Positions 16,214 through 25,702 of a DNA stretch of 64,000 nucleotides are shown here, piece by piece. This stretch comes from Mesorhizobium muleiense (GTDB lineage Bacteria; Pseudomonadota; Alphaproteobacteria; Rhizobiales; Rhizobiaceae), in NCBI RefSeq assembly GCF_900099905.1, contig NZ_FNEE01000005.1, positions 124,001 to 188,000 of the forward strand, written 5' to 3'. Position numbers and translations under genes: made by a program. The notes beneath the pieces are model-generated. The model was given only the letters and a program-made list of their open reading frames with translations. It was not told where the DNA came from and searched no databases. Every line of letters begins with the position of its first letter. The first letter of the stretch is position 1.

Positions 16214-16277
16214 GATATTCCTCCCTGCGCCGCGTAGGGCGCGACCAACTGGCCCGAAGGCCGGCACAAAGGCTCTA

Positions 16278-16298
16278 TTTTTTCGAGCCTCGAAAAAA
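16278..16298. promoter_or_regulatory. Probable ROK-repressor operator, proximal to xylF
   Basis: Dyad TTTTTTCGA-GCC-TCGAAAAAA (arms 16278-16286 and 16290-16298), 65 bp upstream of the xylF start in the xylF/xylR intergenic region. AT-rich arms around a CGA core fit ROK/XylR-type sites. Confidence 0.65.
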
Positions 16299-16362
16299 TA
16301 CTGGTCCAACGCCGAAGCACTGTCAACACCAATTCTGATGGATTTTGACGTGCTGTCGGGCT

Positions 16363-16383
16363 TTTTTTCGAGGCTCGGAATAA
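16363..16383. promoter_or_regulatory. Second, weaker copy of the ROK operator dyad
   Basis: TTTTTTCGA-GGC-TCGGAATAA (16363-16383). Its left arm is identical to that of the first dyad and its right arm is degenerate. It lies about 97 bp before the regulator start, so it could serve autoregulation or looping. Confidence 0.55.
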
Positions 16384-16479
16384 ATAATGACAGCCCCCTC
16401 CGCTTCTGCCAGTATTTGTCGGACATTACCGACGGCTTCCGATTCATGAGCGGCCGCGGCATTAGGGAGGACGTAAAAG

Positions 16480-17727
16480 ATGTCGGTGGGAATCCGTCAT
16501 GACGATCTGCGCCGGCGCAACCGGGCGATGGTGATTTCGGCCGTGCGCCGGGCAGGCCAACCGTCGCGGACCGAGATCGCCGCGACCACCGGCCTCAGCC
16601 ATTCGACCATATCGGCGATCTCTGCCGACCTGATCCAGGAAGGCATCCTGGCCGAGAGCAAGGCGAGCGAGACGGTTTCGCTGAAACGCGGCCGGCCGCA
16701 GGTCGGCCTCAGCCTCAATCCGCAAGCCGCTGCGGTGTTGGCCGTCGTGTTGTCGCTGAATTTCCTGTCGGTCGCCGTCATCGATTATGCCGGACAAGTG
16801 GTCGCCGAGGAACAGCGCCGGCTGGACACGCTGACCATGTCGCGCGACGCGCTGATCGGCGAATGTGTCGCCATCGTCCGGCGCCGACTCGAAGATCCCG
16901 ACCTCGATGTCCAAAGCGTCGCCCGCATCGCGCTGGCGATCCAGGGCATCACCGATTCCCACGCGCGCGCCATGTTGTGGTCGCCGATCACGCCGCAGAC
17001 GAACATCGCCTTCGCCGACATTCTGGAACGCGAGTTCGGCATCCCGGCCATCATGGAGAACGACTGCAACATGATGGCCGTGGCGCTGCGCTGGCGCCAC
17101 CCGGATCGCTACCGCGATGACTTCATCGCCATCCTGCTCTCGCACGGCATCGGCATGGGGCTGGTGCTGAAGGGCGAGCTGTTCACCGGCACCCACTCCT
17201 CAGGCGGCGAATTCGGCCACATGATCCATCGGCCGGGCGGCGCGCTTTGCCGCTGCGGGCGGCGCGGCTGCGTCGAGGCTTATGCCGGCAACTACGCCAT
17301 CTGGCGCAACGCAAGGCTGTTGAGCGAGAACGCCGAGCCGGTCGCCGATGTCAGCGACGCCGAGATGCGGGCACTGGCGGCCCGGGCGCGCGAGACGGAC
17401 GGACCGGAGCGCGAAGCCTACCGCAAGGCCGGCGAGGCGCTCGGCTTCGGGCTCGGCAGCCTGTTTGCGCTGATCGATCCGGCGCCGGTGGCCATGGTCG
17501 GCGCCAGCGCTGCCGCCTTCGACCTGATCGAGCCGGCGCTGCGCGAGGCCATCGCCCAGACCGCCGGCGGCCAGCATTCGGGTTCGATTTCCTTCGACAC
17601 CGAGCCGAACGAGTTGCCGCTGATCCGCGAAGGCTGCGCCATGCGGGCGCTAAGCTTCGTCGACCAGGAGATTTTCGCGCCGAGCATCCAGGCACGAGCC
17701 GGCTCGGTCGGAAAGAACGTGGCTTGA
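16480..17727 (+). CDS. xylR: ROK-family transcriptional regulator (XylR type)
   Basis: A 415-aa regulator with an N-terminal winged helix (about residues 10-75; [17 protein letters not shown]) fused to a ROK sugar-kinase-like domain. It carries the ROK zinc-type signature [12 protein letters not shown] and the E-F-G-H-M segment. Likely a repressor of the divergent sugar transporter, relieved by the transported sugar. ATG at 16480 follows GGGAGGA. No xylose catabolic genes (xylA, xylB) lie in the window. Confidence 0.85.
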   Translation: MSVGIRHDDLRRRNRAMVISAVRRAGQPSRTEIAATTGLSHSTISAISADLIQEGILAESKASETVSLKRGRPQVGLSLNPQAAAVLAVVLSLNFLSVAVIDYAGQVVAEEQRRLDTLTMSRDALIGECVAIVRRRLEDPDLDVQSVARIALAIQGITDSHARAMLWSPITPQTNIAFADILEREFGIPAIMENDCNMMAVALRWRHPDRYRDDFIAILLSHGIGMGLVLKGELFTGTHSSGGEFGHMIHRPGGALCRCGRRGCVEAYAGNYAIWRNARLLSENAEPVADVSDAEMRALAARARETDGPEREAYRKAGEALGFGLGSLFALIDPAPVAMVGASAAAFDLIEPALREAIAQTAGGQHSGSISFDTEPNELPLIREGCAMRALSFVDQEIFAPSIQARAGSVGKNVA

Positions 17728-17847
17728 AGGATTCCCGGGTCGCGACTTGGGGTGTGTTGAGATTCAGGTCAGGCCGAGTCGAGAATGGTGGGTTCCGAGA
17801 TCCGGAGCGGAGCGTACTTTGGGGTACGCCGGAAGCGCAGGTATCAG

Positions 17848-18537
17848 CTAGTCTTCCCTGATCGCATAGCCGGCGCCGCGGATGGTGCGGATGACATCGG
17901 GCATGCGACCATTGTTGACCGCCTTGCGCAACCGGCCGACATGGACGTCCACAGTGCGCTCGTCGATGTAGATCGTCTCGCCCCAGACATTGTCGAGCAA
18001 CTGGCTGCGCGAGAAGACCCGACCCGGGTGCCGCATCATGAATTCGAGCAGCCGGAATTCGGTCGGCCCGAGCCGGATCTCGCTCTTCTTGCGATAGACC
18101 CGGTGCGATTCACGATCGAGCATGATGTCGCCGACCTTGAGCACGCTGGACAGCACTTCCGGCTTGGCGCGGCGCAGCAGCGCCTTGACCCTGGCCATGA
18201 ATTCCGGTGTCGAGAACGGCTTGACCAGATAGTCGTCGGCTCCGGTCGAAAGGCCGCGCACCCGGTCGCTCTCCTCGCCGCGCGCGGTCAGCATGATGAT
18301 CGGCAGCCGCTCGGTTTCGGGGCGCACCCGAAGCCGCCGGCAAAGCTCGATGCCGGAAACCGCCGGCACCATCCAGTCGAGCACCAAAAGATCGGGCACG
18401 TTTTCCTGCAGCCGGATTTCGGCCTCGTCGCCGCGCGTCACCACCTCGACCTGATAGCCTTCGGATTCCAGATTATAACGGAGGAGGACGCCCAGCGGCT
18501 CTTCATCCTCCACCACCATGATGCGCGGCGCGATCAT
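17848..18537 (-). CDS. phoB: Phosphate regulon response regulator PhoB
   Basis: A 229-aa OmpR/PhoB regulator. The receiver domain (about 1-120) has V-E-D-E-E, the phosphoacceptor in L-V-L-D-W and V-K-P-F. The winged-helix output domain (about 130-227) has the PhoB-like R-L-L-E-F-M-M-R-H-P and E-R-T-V-D-V-H-V-G-R-L-R-K-A. It activates Pho-box promoters on phosphate starvation, probably including the one at 24320-24348 before pstS. Last gene of the pst-phoU-phoB run. Its kinase gene phoR is not in the window. Confidence 0.93.
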   Translation of the reverse strand: MIAPRIMVVEDEEPLGVLLRYNLESEGYQVEVVTRGDEAEIRLQENVPDLLVLDWMVPAVSGIELCRRLRVRPETERLPIIMLTARGEESDRVRGLSTGADDYLVKPFSTPEFMARVKALLRRAKPEVLSSVLKVGDIMLDRESHRVYRKKSEIRLGPTEFRLLEFMMRHPGRVFSRSQLLDNVWGETIYIDERTVDVHVGRLRKAVNNGRMPDVIRTIRGAGYAIRED

Positions 18538-18553
18538 CGGCCGGTCACTCCTG

Positions 18554-19261
18554 TCATGTCGCCGGCGCCGACATCGTCGTTTCGTCGAGCTTCGGGCGAT
18601 CCGCCGGCAATTGCTGCCCGGTCACGACAAAGTAGGCGTTTTCGGCGATGTTGGTGACGTGATCGCCGATACGCTCGAGATTCTTGGCGCAGAACAGAAG
18701 GTGCGTGCAGGCGGTGATGTTGCGCGGATCCTCCATCATGTAGGTCAGGAGCTCGCGAAAAACCGCCGTGTATTTCACGTCGATCTTCTGGTCGTCGGCG
18801 CGCAGTTCCTTCAACGCGCCGGCATCGCGCGACACATAGTGCTCGACCACGCCGCGCAGCTGCACAAGAACGAGATCCGCCATCGCGTCAATACCGTGCG
18901 ACAGATTACGCGGCGTCGCGCTCTGCCCGACTGCGCTGACCCGCTTGGCTATGTTCTTGGCCAGATCGCCGATGCGCTCGAGATCGCCCGCCATGCGGAT
19001 TGCGCCAACCACGGCGCGCAGATCCTGCGCCATCGGCTGCCGCTTGGCGATCAGCGTGATGGCGCTGTCGTCGAGCTCGCGCTGCCGCGCATCCATGATG
19101 GCGTCGTCCGAGACGACGCGCTGCGCCATCGCATTGTCCGACGCAAGCAGCGCGCGGATCGAGGCCGCTACCATTGCGGCGGCGAGCTCGTCCATGTCGC
19201 GGATCAGCCGGTCGATGTGCTCCAGTTCCTCGTCGAAAGATGCGACGGTGTGTTCACCCAT
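18554..19261 (-). CDS. phoU: PhoU phosphate signalling protein
   Basis: A 235-aa all-helical protein with two PhoU repeats. The family E/D-x-x-x-D metal motifs are seen in D-L-E-R-I-G-D-L-A-K-N-I (about 93-104) and N-L-E-R-I-G-D-H-V-T-N-I (about 194-205). PhoU couples the Pst transporter to PhoR and restrains the Pho response when phosphate is plentiful. The start at 19261 (AGGA upstream) puts it 35 bp after pstB. Confidence 0.93.
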   Translation of the reverse strand: MGEHTVASFDEELEHIDRLIRDMDELAAAMVAASIRALLASDNAMAQRVVSDDAIMDARQRELDDSAITLIAKRQPMAQDLRAVVGAIRMAGDLERIGDLAKNIAKRVSAVGQSATPRNLSHGIDAMADLVLVQLRGVVEHYVSRDAGALKELRADDQKIDVKYTAVFRELLTYMMEDPRNITACTHLLFCAKNLERIGDHVTNIAENAYFVVTGQQLPADRPKLDETTMSAPAT

Positions 19262-19296
19262 GGTGCTGTCCTCGTGTTCGAAATTCGCCGGACCGC

Positions 19297-20112
19297 TCAG
19301 CCGAACCGGCCGGTGATGTAGTCCTGGGTGCGCTTGTCGTCGGGGTTGGTGAACATCTTGTCGGTCGCGCCCTCCTCGACCAGATAGCCGAGATGGAACA
19401 TCGCCGTGCGTTGCGACACGCGCGCCGCCTGCTGCATCGAATGGGTGACGATGACGATCGTATAGTTCTGGCGCAGTTCGTCGATCAGTTCCTCGACGCG
19501 GGCGGTGGCGATCGGATCGAGCGCCGAACAGGGCTCGTCCATCAGGATCACTTCCGGCGACACGGCGATGGCGCGCGCAATGCACAGGCGCTGCTGCTGT
19601 CCGCCGGACAGGCCGGTACCCGACTCGAGCAGGCGATCCTTGACCTCGTTGAACAGGCCGGCCTTCTTCAGGCTCGATTCGACGATGCCGTCCAACTCGG
19701 CCTTGGTCCTGGCCAGGCCGTGGATGCGCGGACCGTAGGCGACGTTTTCGTAGATCGACTTCGGAAACGGGTTCGGCTTCTGGAACACCATGCCGACGCG
19801 AGCTCGCAGCTCGACGACATCGATTTTCGGGTCGTAGACATCCTCGCCGTCGAGCGTGATCTTGCCGCTCACCCGCGCGATATCGATGGTGTCGTTCATT
19901 CGGTTCAGGCAACGCAGGAACGTCGACTTGCCGCAGCCCGATGGGCCGATCAACGCCGTCACCTGATGCTCGCGGACATCGAGATCGACGTCGAACAGTG
20001 CTCGCTTTTCGCCGTAGTGAACGGAGACCTTTTCGCCCTTCATCTTGATCGAAGGGGCGTTGGTTGCGCTGCTCAGTTTCTGCTCGACGCCGGCTTCCGT
20101 CATGATGTTCAT
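19297..20112 (-). CDS. pstB: Phosphate ABC transporter ATP-binding protein PstB
   Basis: A 271-aa ATPase with Walker [10 protein letters not shown], the PstB-type L-R-C-L-N-R-M-N-D, signature L-S-G-G-Q-Q-Q-R and Walker [13 protein letters not shown]. It energises high-affinity phosphate uptake through PstA/PstC. An alternative in-frame ATG at 20103 is nine bases further in. It starts 12 bp after pstA ends. Confidence 0.94.
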   Translation of the reverse strand: MNIMTEAGVEQKLSSATNAPSIKMKGEKVSVHYGEKRALFDVDLDVREHQVTALIGPSGCGKSTFLRCLNRMNDTIDIARVSGKITLDGEDVYDPKIDVVELRARVGMVFQKPNPFPKSIYENVAYGPRIHGLARTKAELDGIVESSLKKAGLFNEVKDRLLESGTGLSGGQQQRLCIARAIAVSPEVILMDEPCSALDPIATARVEELIDELRQNYTIVIVTHSMQQAARVSQRTAMFHLGYLVEEGATDKMFTNPDDKRTQDYITGRFG

Positions 20113-20124
20113 ATCCTCTACTCC

Positions 20125-21738
20125 TTACCAGCGCCGCTCGAAGCGCCTGCGCAGTATCACCGCGATGGCATTCATGATGACCAAAAACACCAGCAAAATC
20201 AAAATCGCCGCCGAAGTCTTCTGCTGGAACCCCGCTTCCGGGAAATCCGCCCACATGAATATCTGCACCGGCAGGATCGTTGCGGGATCGGTGAAGCCGC
20301 CGGGAATGTCGACTATGAAGGCGACCATGCCGATCATCAGCAACGGCGCGGTTTCGCCCAGCGCATGCGCCATTCCGAGGATGGTGCCGGTCATGATGCC
20401 CGGCATCGCCAGCGGCAGGACGTGATGGAATACGGTCTGGACCTTGGAAGCTCCGATGCCAAGCGCCGCCTCGCGGATCGACGGCGGCACGGCGCGCAGC
20501 GAAGCGCGCGAGGCGATAATGATGATCGGCAAGGTCATCAGCGCCAGCACCATGCCGCCGACCACCGGGGCTGAGCGCGGCATGCCGAAGAAATTCAGGA
20601 ATACGGCAAGTCCAAGCAGGCCGAAGACGATCGAAGGCACCGCCGCCAGATTGTTGATATTCACTTCGATCATCGTCGTCAGCCGGTTCTTGGGCGCAAA
20701 TTCCTCAAGATAGATCGCCGCTGAAACGCCGATCGGGAAGGCGATGGCGAGGGTTACGATCATGGTCAGGAACGATCCGACGACCGCGCCCCAGACACCG
20801 GCCAATTCCGGCTCGCGGCTTGCGCCGGTGAAGAAGAAGATCGAGTTGAACCGGCTTTCGATCAGGCCGGCGCTCTTCAGCGTGTCGAGCCAGACGATCA
20901 CCTTGTCCGAAATCTTTCGCGATGCTTCCGGCGTCTCGATGACGCGCAGGAATGCCTGGCCGCTCGCGGCGGGCGCCGTGCTGTCCAGCGCCTCGATCAC
21001 CGTGCCTTTTGCGATCACCGTGCCGTTGGCCGCAGGCGACAGCGAGGTCAGCTTGACCGTGCCGCCATTGAACGCGACCAGCAGCGACGACGCGCCGCTC
21101 GTCAGCGTAAACATGCCGTTTTCGCCCTCGGTCGCACCATGGCCGCGCGCCAGCGCCAGCATGGCATCGTCGCCGAAGGTCAGATCGATGTCGCCGCTGG
21201 TTCCCGAAGGCGTGACGCTTGTCGAAATCGCTTCGTCCGAACCGACGTCGGCAAGCAAACCCTTGAGATAGAGGTCGGCAAAATCGTCAAGTGGAACCGC
21301 ATAGTCCACCGTTCCTCCGAGCATCCCCGGATCAGCCGCAATATCCTTGCGCAGGAACACGCCTGTGCCGGTGGAAATCAGCCCGCGCAGCAGGCGCTTG
21401 TCCTGGCGGCTCGTCACATCCGGAAATTTTGCCGTAAGCGCTTCCTGAGCGATGGCGTCGTAGTTCACTTCATCGAGTTTCGCCGGGTCGACCTTGGCCG
21501 CTGAAAGATCGATCGGCAGCGTCACATAGTTCTGCCGCAGCGCCGGAATCGCCTGCGTGACGATCGTCGACAGGAGCAGCACAAGGAACAAGCCGGCCAA
21601 CGCGACAGCTGCGGCGCCGAGCCATTTGAACCATTTTTCCGTGCGGTAGCGGCCCTTCAGCCGCGCCTTCGCGGCATCGTCGGTATGAATGCTGGCCGGC
21701 CGTCCGACGGCGCCGAATGACGAGATCGCATCAGTCAT
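20125..21738 (-). CDS. pstA: Phosphate ABC transporter permease PstA (long form)
   Basis: A 537-aa inner-membrane permease, far longer than E. coli PstA (about 296 aa). One N-terminal membrane helix (about 40-62) is followed by a soluble insert of some 230 residues (DUF3333-type region typical of alphaproteobacterial PstA). The standard permease domain comes last, with the E-A-A-L-G-I-G-A-S-K-V-Q-T coupling loop. The ATG at 21738 overlaps the pstC end by 8 bp, which suggests translational coupling. Confidence 0.92.
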   Translation of the reverse strand: MTDAISSFGAVGRPASIHTDDAAKARLKGRYRTEKWFKWLGAAAVALAGLFLVLLLSTIVTQAIPALRQNYVTLPIDLSAAKVDPAKLDEVNYDAIAQEALTAKFPDVTSRQDKRLLRGLISTGTGVFLRKDIAADPGMLGGTVDYAVPLDDFADLYLKGLLADVGSDEAISTSVTPSGTSGDIDLTFGDDAMLALARGHGATEGENGMFTLTSGASSLLVAFNGGTVKLTSLSPAANGTVIAKGTVIEALDSTAPAASGQAFLRVIETPEASRKISDKVIVWLDTLKSAGLIESRFNSIFFFTGASREPELAGVWGAVVGSFLTMIVTLAIAFPIGVSAAIYLEEFAPKNRLTTMIEVNINNLAAVPSIVFGLLGLAVFLNFFGMPRSAPVVGGMVLALMTLPIIIIASRASLRAVPPSIREAALGIGASKVQTVFHHVLPLAMPGIMTGTILGMAHALGETAPLLMIGMVAFIVDIPGGFTDPATILPVQIFMWADFPEAGFQQKTSAAILILLVFLVIMNAIAVILRRRFERRW

Positions 21739-23119
21739 ATTGCTCTCGGTATTTCTGGACGACGCGCAAAGCGACGATGTTGAGGGTAAGCGTGATGCAG
21801 AACAGCACCAGGCCGAGTGCGAAGGCTGCAAGCGTCTTGGCGCTGTCGAACTCCTGGTCGCCCACCAGCAGCGTCACGATCTGCACGGTCACGGTGGTGA
21901 CCGCTTCGAGCGGATTTGCCGTGAGGTTTGCCGCCAGCCCCGCCGCCATGACCACGATCATCGTTTCGCCGATTGCGCGGCTGACGGCAAGCAGGATCGC
22001 CGAAACGATGCCCGGAAGGGCAGCGGGAAGGACCACCTTGCGGATGGTTTCCGACTTGGTCGCGCCGAGGCCGGCTGAACCGTCTCTCAGGGATTGCGGA
22101 ACGGCGTTGATCACATCGTCGGAAAGCGAGGAAACGAAGGGAATGATCATGATACCCATGACCACGCCTGCGGCGAGCGCGGATTCAGACGCGACGTTGA
22201 GGCCCAGGCTTTCGCCGATACCGCGGAAGTAGGGCGCAACCGTCAGCGCGGCGAAGAAGCCGTAGACGACGGTCGGAATGCCGGCGAGGATTTCCAGAAC
22301 CGGCTTTGCGACCGCGCGGACGCTTTTGGAGGCGTAATCCGAAAGGTAGATCGCAGCCATCAGCCCGATAGGCGCAGCCACCAGCATGGCGATGAAGGTG
22401 ATGAGCAACGTGCCGGCAAAGAGCGGCACCATGCCAAAAATGTCCTCGTTGACCGCCCCGGCCTCGGCTCCCGCGCCGGTGAAGGCGCTCTGCGGCGACC
22501 AATGCGTGCCGAACAGGAACTTGTAGAACGGCACCTGTTGGAAGAACCGCAGCGACTCGAAGATAAGCGACAGGACGATGCCGATCGTCGTCAGGATCGC
22601 GACCACCGAACAGGCGATCAAGAATGCGCGAAGAACGCGCTCGACCACGTGGCGCGCCCGGTAGGCCTGTGCGATGCGTGAATAGGCCCAGTAAAATCCG
22701 GACGCGGAAAGCACGAGTGCGACGGTCCAGATGATCCAGGTGCTGGTCGCATGGACCGATTTGTAGAGGGCGGCGGCCGCCTCTTTCGTCGGGTCGGCGA
22801 AGCCGACAAGCCCGCCAAAGGCCATCGCGCGAGCGTCGCGGATGAAAGCTTCGACCTGCGGGACGCCCATTCCCGACAACTCGGAGGCGAAGCGGTCGGC
22901 AATGATCGATGATTCAATTCCCGGCGTCACCAGCGACCACAACACGATCGCAAGCAGCGCGGGACCGGCAGCAAAAAGCGCCAGAAACATGCCATGCTGG
23001 CCAGGCAGCGAATGCAGTCGCGCGACGTCGCCATTGACGCTGGCAATAGCGCGGGTCCGACCGAGCCAATAGGCAGCAGCGGCCAGAACCACCAGAAGAA
23101 CAACGAGATAACCGACCAT
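21731..23119 (-). CDS. pstC: Phosphate ABC transporter permease PstC
   Basis: A 462-aa permease with extra N-terminal membrane helices and a periplasmic segment before the core. The core carries the coupling loop (G-A-T-K-S-E-T-I-R-K-V-V) and the G-A-S/T-P-x-x-Y-G-like I-P-T-V-V-Y-G-F-F. It pairs with PstA. It is separated from pstS by 119 bp that hold two hairpins, so pstS is likely transcribed in excess. Confidence 0.92.
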   Translation of the reverse strand: MVGYLVVLLVVLAAAAYWLGRTRAIASVNGDVARLHSLPGQHGMFLALFAAGPALLAIVLWSLVTPGIESSIIADRFASELSGMGVPQVEAFIRDARAMAFGGLVGFADPTKEAAAALYKSVHATSTWIIWTVALVLSASGFYWAYSRIAQAYRARHVVERVLRAFLIACSVVAILTTIGIVLSLIFESLRFFQQVPFYKFLFGTHWSPQSAFTGAGAEAGAVNEDIFGMVPLFAGTLLITFIAMLVAAPIGLMAAIYLSDYASKSVRAVAKPVLEILAGIPTVVYGFFAALTVAPYFRGIGESLGLNVASESALAAGVVMGIMIIPFVSSLSDDVINAVPQSLRDGSAGLGATKSETIRKVVLPAALPGIVSAILLAVSRAIGETMIVVMAAGLAANLTANPLEAVTTVTVQIVTLLVGDQEFDSAKTLAAFALGLVLFCITLTLNIVALRVVQKYREQYD

Positions 23120-23205
23120 GATTCGGGACGTCCCCTCGACCGCCGGTCATTCACCGGCTCAAAGCACGGGACCTAAGATCCCGCGCTTTGTGCTTTAGGA
23201 TATGA

Positions 23206-23232
23206 GGGGTCAGAGCGGTAGGCTCAGACCCC
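23206..23232 (-). terminator. Hairpin after pstS (processing or attenuation)
   Basis: Arms GGGGTCAGAGC (23206-23216) and GCTCAGACCCC (23222-23232) pair with one mismatch, starting 6 bp after the pstS stop. There is no T-tract, so it probably stabilises the pstS 3' end rather than fully terminating. A second weaker stem lies at about 23166-23184. Confidence 0.55.
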
Positions 23233-23238
23233 GAAACA

Positions 23239-24243
23239 TCAGGAGCCCATGCCCTTCAGGGCCTTGGCGTTTTCGGCCGACTTGGCGCGCTCGGCGTCCG
23301 GCAGCGGGATCAGGCCCTTGTCGGCCAGATAACCATCAGGACCCCATGCAGCATCCGAGGTGTACTCGGCGATGAACTCCTGCATGCCGGGGATGACACC
23401 GACATGCTCTTTTTTGGCATAGACAAAGAGCGAGCGGGAAACGCCGTAATCGCCGGATGCGATGTTCTCGAAAGTCGGCTCGACGCCGTCGACCTTGTGG
23501 CCCTGCAGCTTGTCGGCGTTCTGGTCAAGGAACGAGAAGCCAAAGACGCCGAAGGCATTGGGGTTGGCTTCCAGCTTCTGGACGATCAGATTGTCGTTTT
23601 CGCCGGCCTCGACAAAAGCGCCGTCTTCGCGGATCTCGCCGCAGCCCTTTTCATTAGCCGCCTTCACTTCTTCCTGGCAGGCCGCATCCATGACGAGTTC
23701 GACGAACGCATCGCGCGTGCCGGATGTCGGCGGCGGGCCAAGCACCTCGATCTTTGTCGCGGGAAGCGATGCATCGACATCCGACCAGTTCTTGTAGGGG
23801 TTGGGGACGACCTTGCCGTCAACAGCGACGTTCTTGGCGAGCGCCTTGAAAACCTGTTCCTTGGTCAGATCGACGACAGTCCCTGCCTTCGAGTTGGCCA
23901 GTACGATGCCGTCGAAGCCGACCTTGATTTCGACCGGCGTCACGCCGTTTGCCTTGCAGGTTTTAAGCTCGCTATCCTTGATGGCGCGCGAGGCATTGGT
24001 GAAGTCGGCGGTATTTTCGCCGACGCCCTGGCAAAACAGCTTCATGCCGCCGCCGGTGCCAGTCGACTCGACGACCGGGGTCTTGATCTTTCCGCTCTGG
24101 CCGAGCTTTTCAGCGACAGCCGTCGTGAAGGGGAACACTGTGGACGAACCAACGATTTGAATCTGGTCGCGCGCGGCGGCATAACCAGCCGACGCGGCGA
24201 GCGCAAGCGCCGCGGCCGACGCCGTAAGGAGGAATTTCTTCAT
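23239..24243 (-). CDS. pstS: Phosphate-binding protein PstS
   Basis: A 334-aa periplasmic phosphate-binding protein. The signal peptide M-K-K-F-L-L-T-A-S to A-G-Y-A-A-A precedes I-V-G-S-S-T-V-F-P-F-T, the phosphate-binding S-T-G-T-G-G-G and the P-P-T-S-G-T-R-D-A-F-V-E segment. ATG at 24243 follows AGGAG. It heads pstSCAB-phoU-phoB and has a Pho box 77 bp upstream. Confidence 0.93.
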   Translation of the reverse strand: MKKFLLTASAAALALAASAGYAAARDQIQIVGSSTVFPFTTAVAEKLGQSGKIKTPVVESTGTGGGMKLFCQGVGENTADFTNASRAIKDSELKTCKANGVTPVEIKVGFDGIVLANSKAGTVVDLTKEQVFKALAKNVAVDGKVVPNPYKNWSDVDASLPATKIEVLGPPPTSGTRDAFVELVMDAACQEEVKAANEKGCGEIREDGAFVEAGENDNLIVQKLEANPNAFGVFGFSFLDQNADKLQGHKVDGVEPTFENIASGDYGVSRSLFVYAKKEHVGVIPGMQEFIAEYTSDAAWGPDGYLADKGLIPLPDAERAKSAENAKALKGMGS

Positions 24244-24319
24244 GTGGCCTGCTCCTGTTCGGAAAAATGGTCTCTCGGCGCCATTCCTTCGGCGCCCGCT
24301 GAGGCCATAGCCCCCGATT

Positions 24320-24348
24320 ATTACAGTCACATGACAGTTTGATGTCAG
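24320..24348 (-). promoter_or_regulatory. Pho box (three PhoB half-sites) before pstS
   Basis: On the minus strand CTGACAT-N4-CTGTCAT-N4-CTGTAAT: three 7-bp direct repeats at 11-bp spacing, the PhoB binding form. The middle repeat is a perfect CTGTCAT. Distance to the pstS start is 77 bp. Confidence 0.85.
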
Positions 24349-24897
24349 CCCGGTAACCGCCGCACAGCCCTGTCAAAAGGAAGGGCCGCGGGTCTCGCCG
24401 GTACAGCCGTGGTTTGCCGCTGGAATCAGCAGCTTGCGCGAATTGCGGCCGGCATTTGCCTGGACGGGCGAACAATTGGCGCCGAAAAAGAAAATCCGGG
24501 CGGGAGCGCGTTGCATGCGGCCAAGGAGGTCATGGCCGTGCCATCGCCGAAGCAGGTCCGTTGGGGTAAATCTGACCCTGCTTCTTGCCGGCGGTCGCTG
24601 CTCCCGCCCGTAACTGGAGGAGCGGAACTCGAATGCGCTTATTGTTCCAACCGGACGCATGCTTTGGTATGGTGCGATCGCACCATAGTCTTGTCGCAAC
24701 GCGTCGCCGAATCGGCTGGACCCGATAGGCTGACGTGGCTATCTCGCGCTTGGATTTCCCCGTCCGCGGACCTTTTCGAGCAAGGCGCCGCCTGGGGCTA
24801 ATGGGCTTAGGGCTGATGGGCTTGGGCAGGCAATCGCACATGCCCGACCCCAATCGCGCCAAAGTCGCGCCAGGGACGCTGCGGCACTTTGATTTTT
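24349..24897. other. Intergenic stretch without a recognisable gene
   Basis: No reading frame here has a ribosome site together with family-like content on either strand. A phoR gene would be expected upstream of pstS in many relatives but is not present. The stretch holds a GGTGCGATCGCACC palindrome near 24670 and a short GATGGGCTT duplication near 24800-24826. Confidence 0.6.
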
Positions 24898-24944
24898 GCG
24901 CATGATCCCCAGCGAAATCGATTCCGATTCTGCGGGTCATGCGC
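24898..24944. repeat. Rhizobial-type intergenic palindrome
   Basis: Arms GCGCATGATCCC (24898-24909) and GGGTCATGCGC (24934-24944) enclose a 24-base centre. This GCGCATGAT...ATGCGC form is a familiar kind of small palindromic repeat in rhizobial genomes. No second copy was noticed in this window. Confidence 0.6.
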
Positions 24945-25021
24945 TAGCCTTGCCCGCAGTGTATTCCGACGGTTGTCGGTAGAACCGAAGCCACGTTATA
25001 GATCCCGCAAGGGTGTTGCCG

Positions 25022-25384
25022 ATGTTGCGACGGATCCTGCCTTTTTTCGTGTGCCCGATGCTGCTGCTAGGGGGCGGCTGCTCGCGCAGCTACGACGGCA
25101 CCGTCGTCATTCCAAGGCCGCTCGATGTCCGGCGGTTCTGGGACCGGCCGCAGCAGCAGGCGCAAGCCGAACAGCCGCAGTTGCTGCAGACCGATGTCTT
25201 TCCTGCGGCGCCCGAAACGCCTGAAACAGCGGCGGCCCGCAAAATCGGCACCTCCGCGGCGCCGAGGAGGAAAATCGCCAGGATTGCCAAACAGCCGCCG
25301 ACGCCGTCATCCGAGCCGGCGAAACCGCTCACCTGCAGGAACGTCAGCCAACCCGGAAAACGGGTCCGCATGGTCTGCGAATAG
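25022..25384 (+). CDS. Hypothetical lipoprotein
   Basis: A 120-aa protein starting M-L-R-R-I-L-P-F-F with a signal peptide and lipobox (L-L-G-G-G-C-S, Cys near residue 20). The remainder is basic and Gln/Pro/Ala-rich, with two C-terminal cysteines (L-T-C-R-N...M-V-C-E) that could form a disulfide. AAGGG lies upstream of the ATG. No family recognised. Confidence 0.65.
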   Translation: MLRRILPFFVCPMLLLGGGCSRSYDGTVVIPRPLDVRRFWDRPQQQAQAEQPQLLQTDVFPAAPETPETAAARKIGTSAAPRRKIARIAKQPPTPSSEPAKPLTCRNVSQPGKRVRMVCE

Positions 25385-25702
25385 CCAGCCGGCATTCAAG
25401 CGCTGGCAGCTAAAAGATGCGCGCCCCGAAAAACGTTGCTGCGCAGCTGCGCAGCGGTTCGGTCCGCGCAGGCCGAGAGCATGAGCCGACTGGTGGGTTT
25501 CGGGCTGCCTGATCGGCGCTGCCGGCAGCCGCGTTGAACCTTATCCGGCCTTCGACGTTAAACAGCCATTGCAACGCCGCGCGTCGCTTTGGGCGCACAA
25601 AGCATGCTGTGGCGTTCGCATGGTCCTTTCCGAACCGAAGGGCAGCGGAGCAGAGATCGATCCCGATCCCTTGGCGCTGGATGGTCAAAGGAGACCGAAC
25701 AC

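Noticed and set aside
17728..17847. Possible dispersed repeat between the ROK gene and phoB
   Set aside because: It looks like rhizobial intergenic repeats, but no second copy occurs in the window, so it cannot be supported here.
17785..18657. Long plus-strand frames opposite phoB, phoU and pst genes
   Set aside because: These are antisense shadows of high-GC genes. The minus-strand proteins carry full family motifs.
24409..24940. Frames of 108-136 codons in the gap upstream of pstS
   Set aside because: Composition is irregular, no ribosome site is present, and nothing resembles PhoR or any other family.
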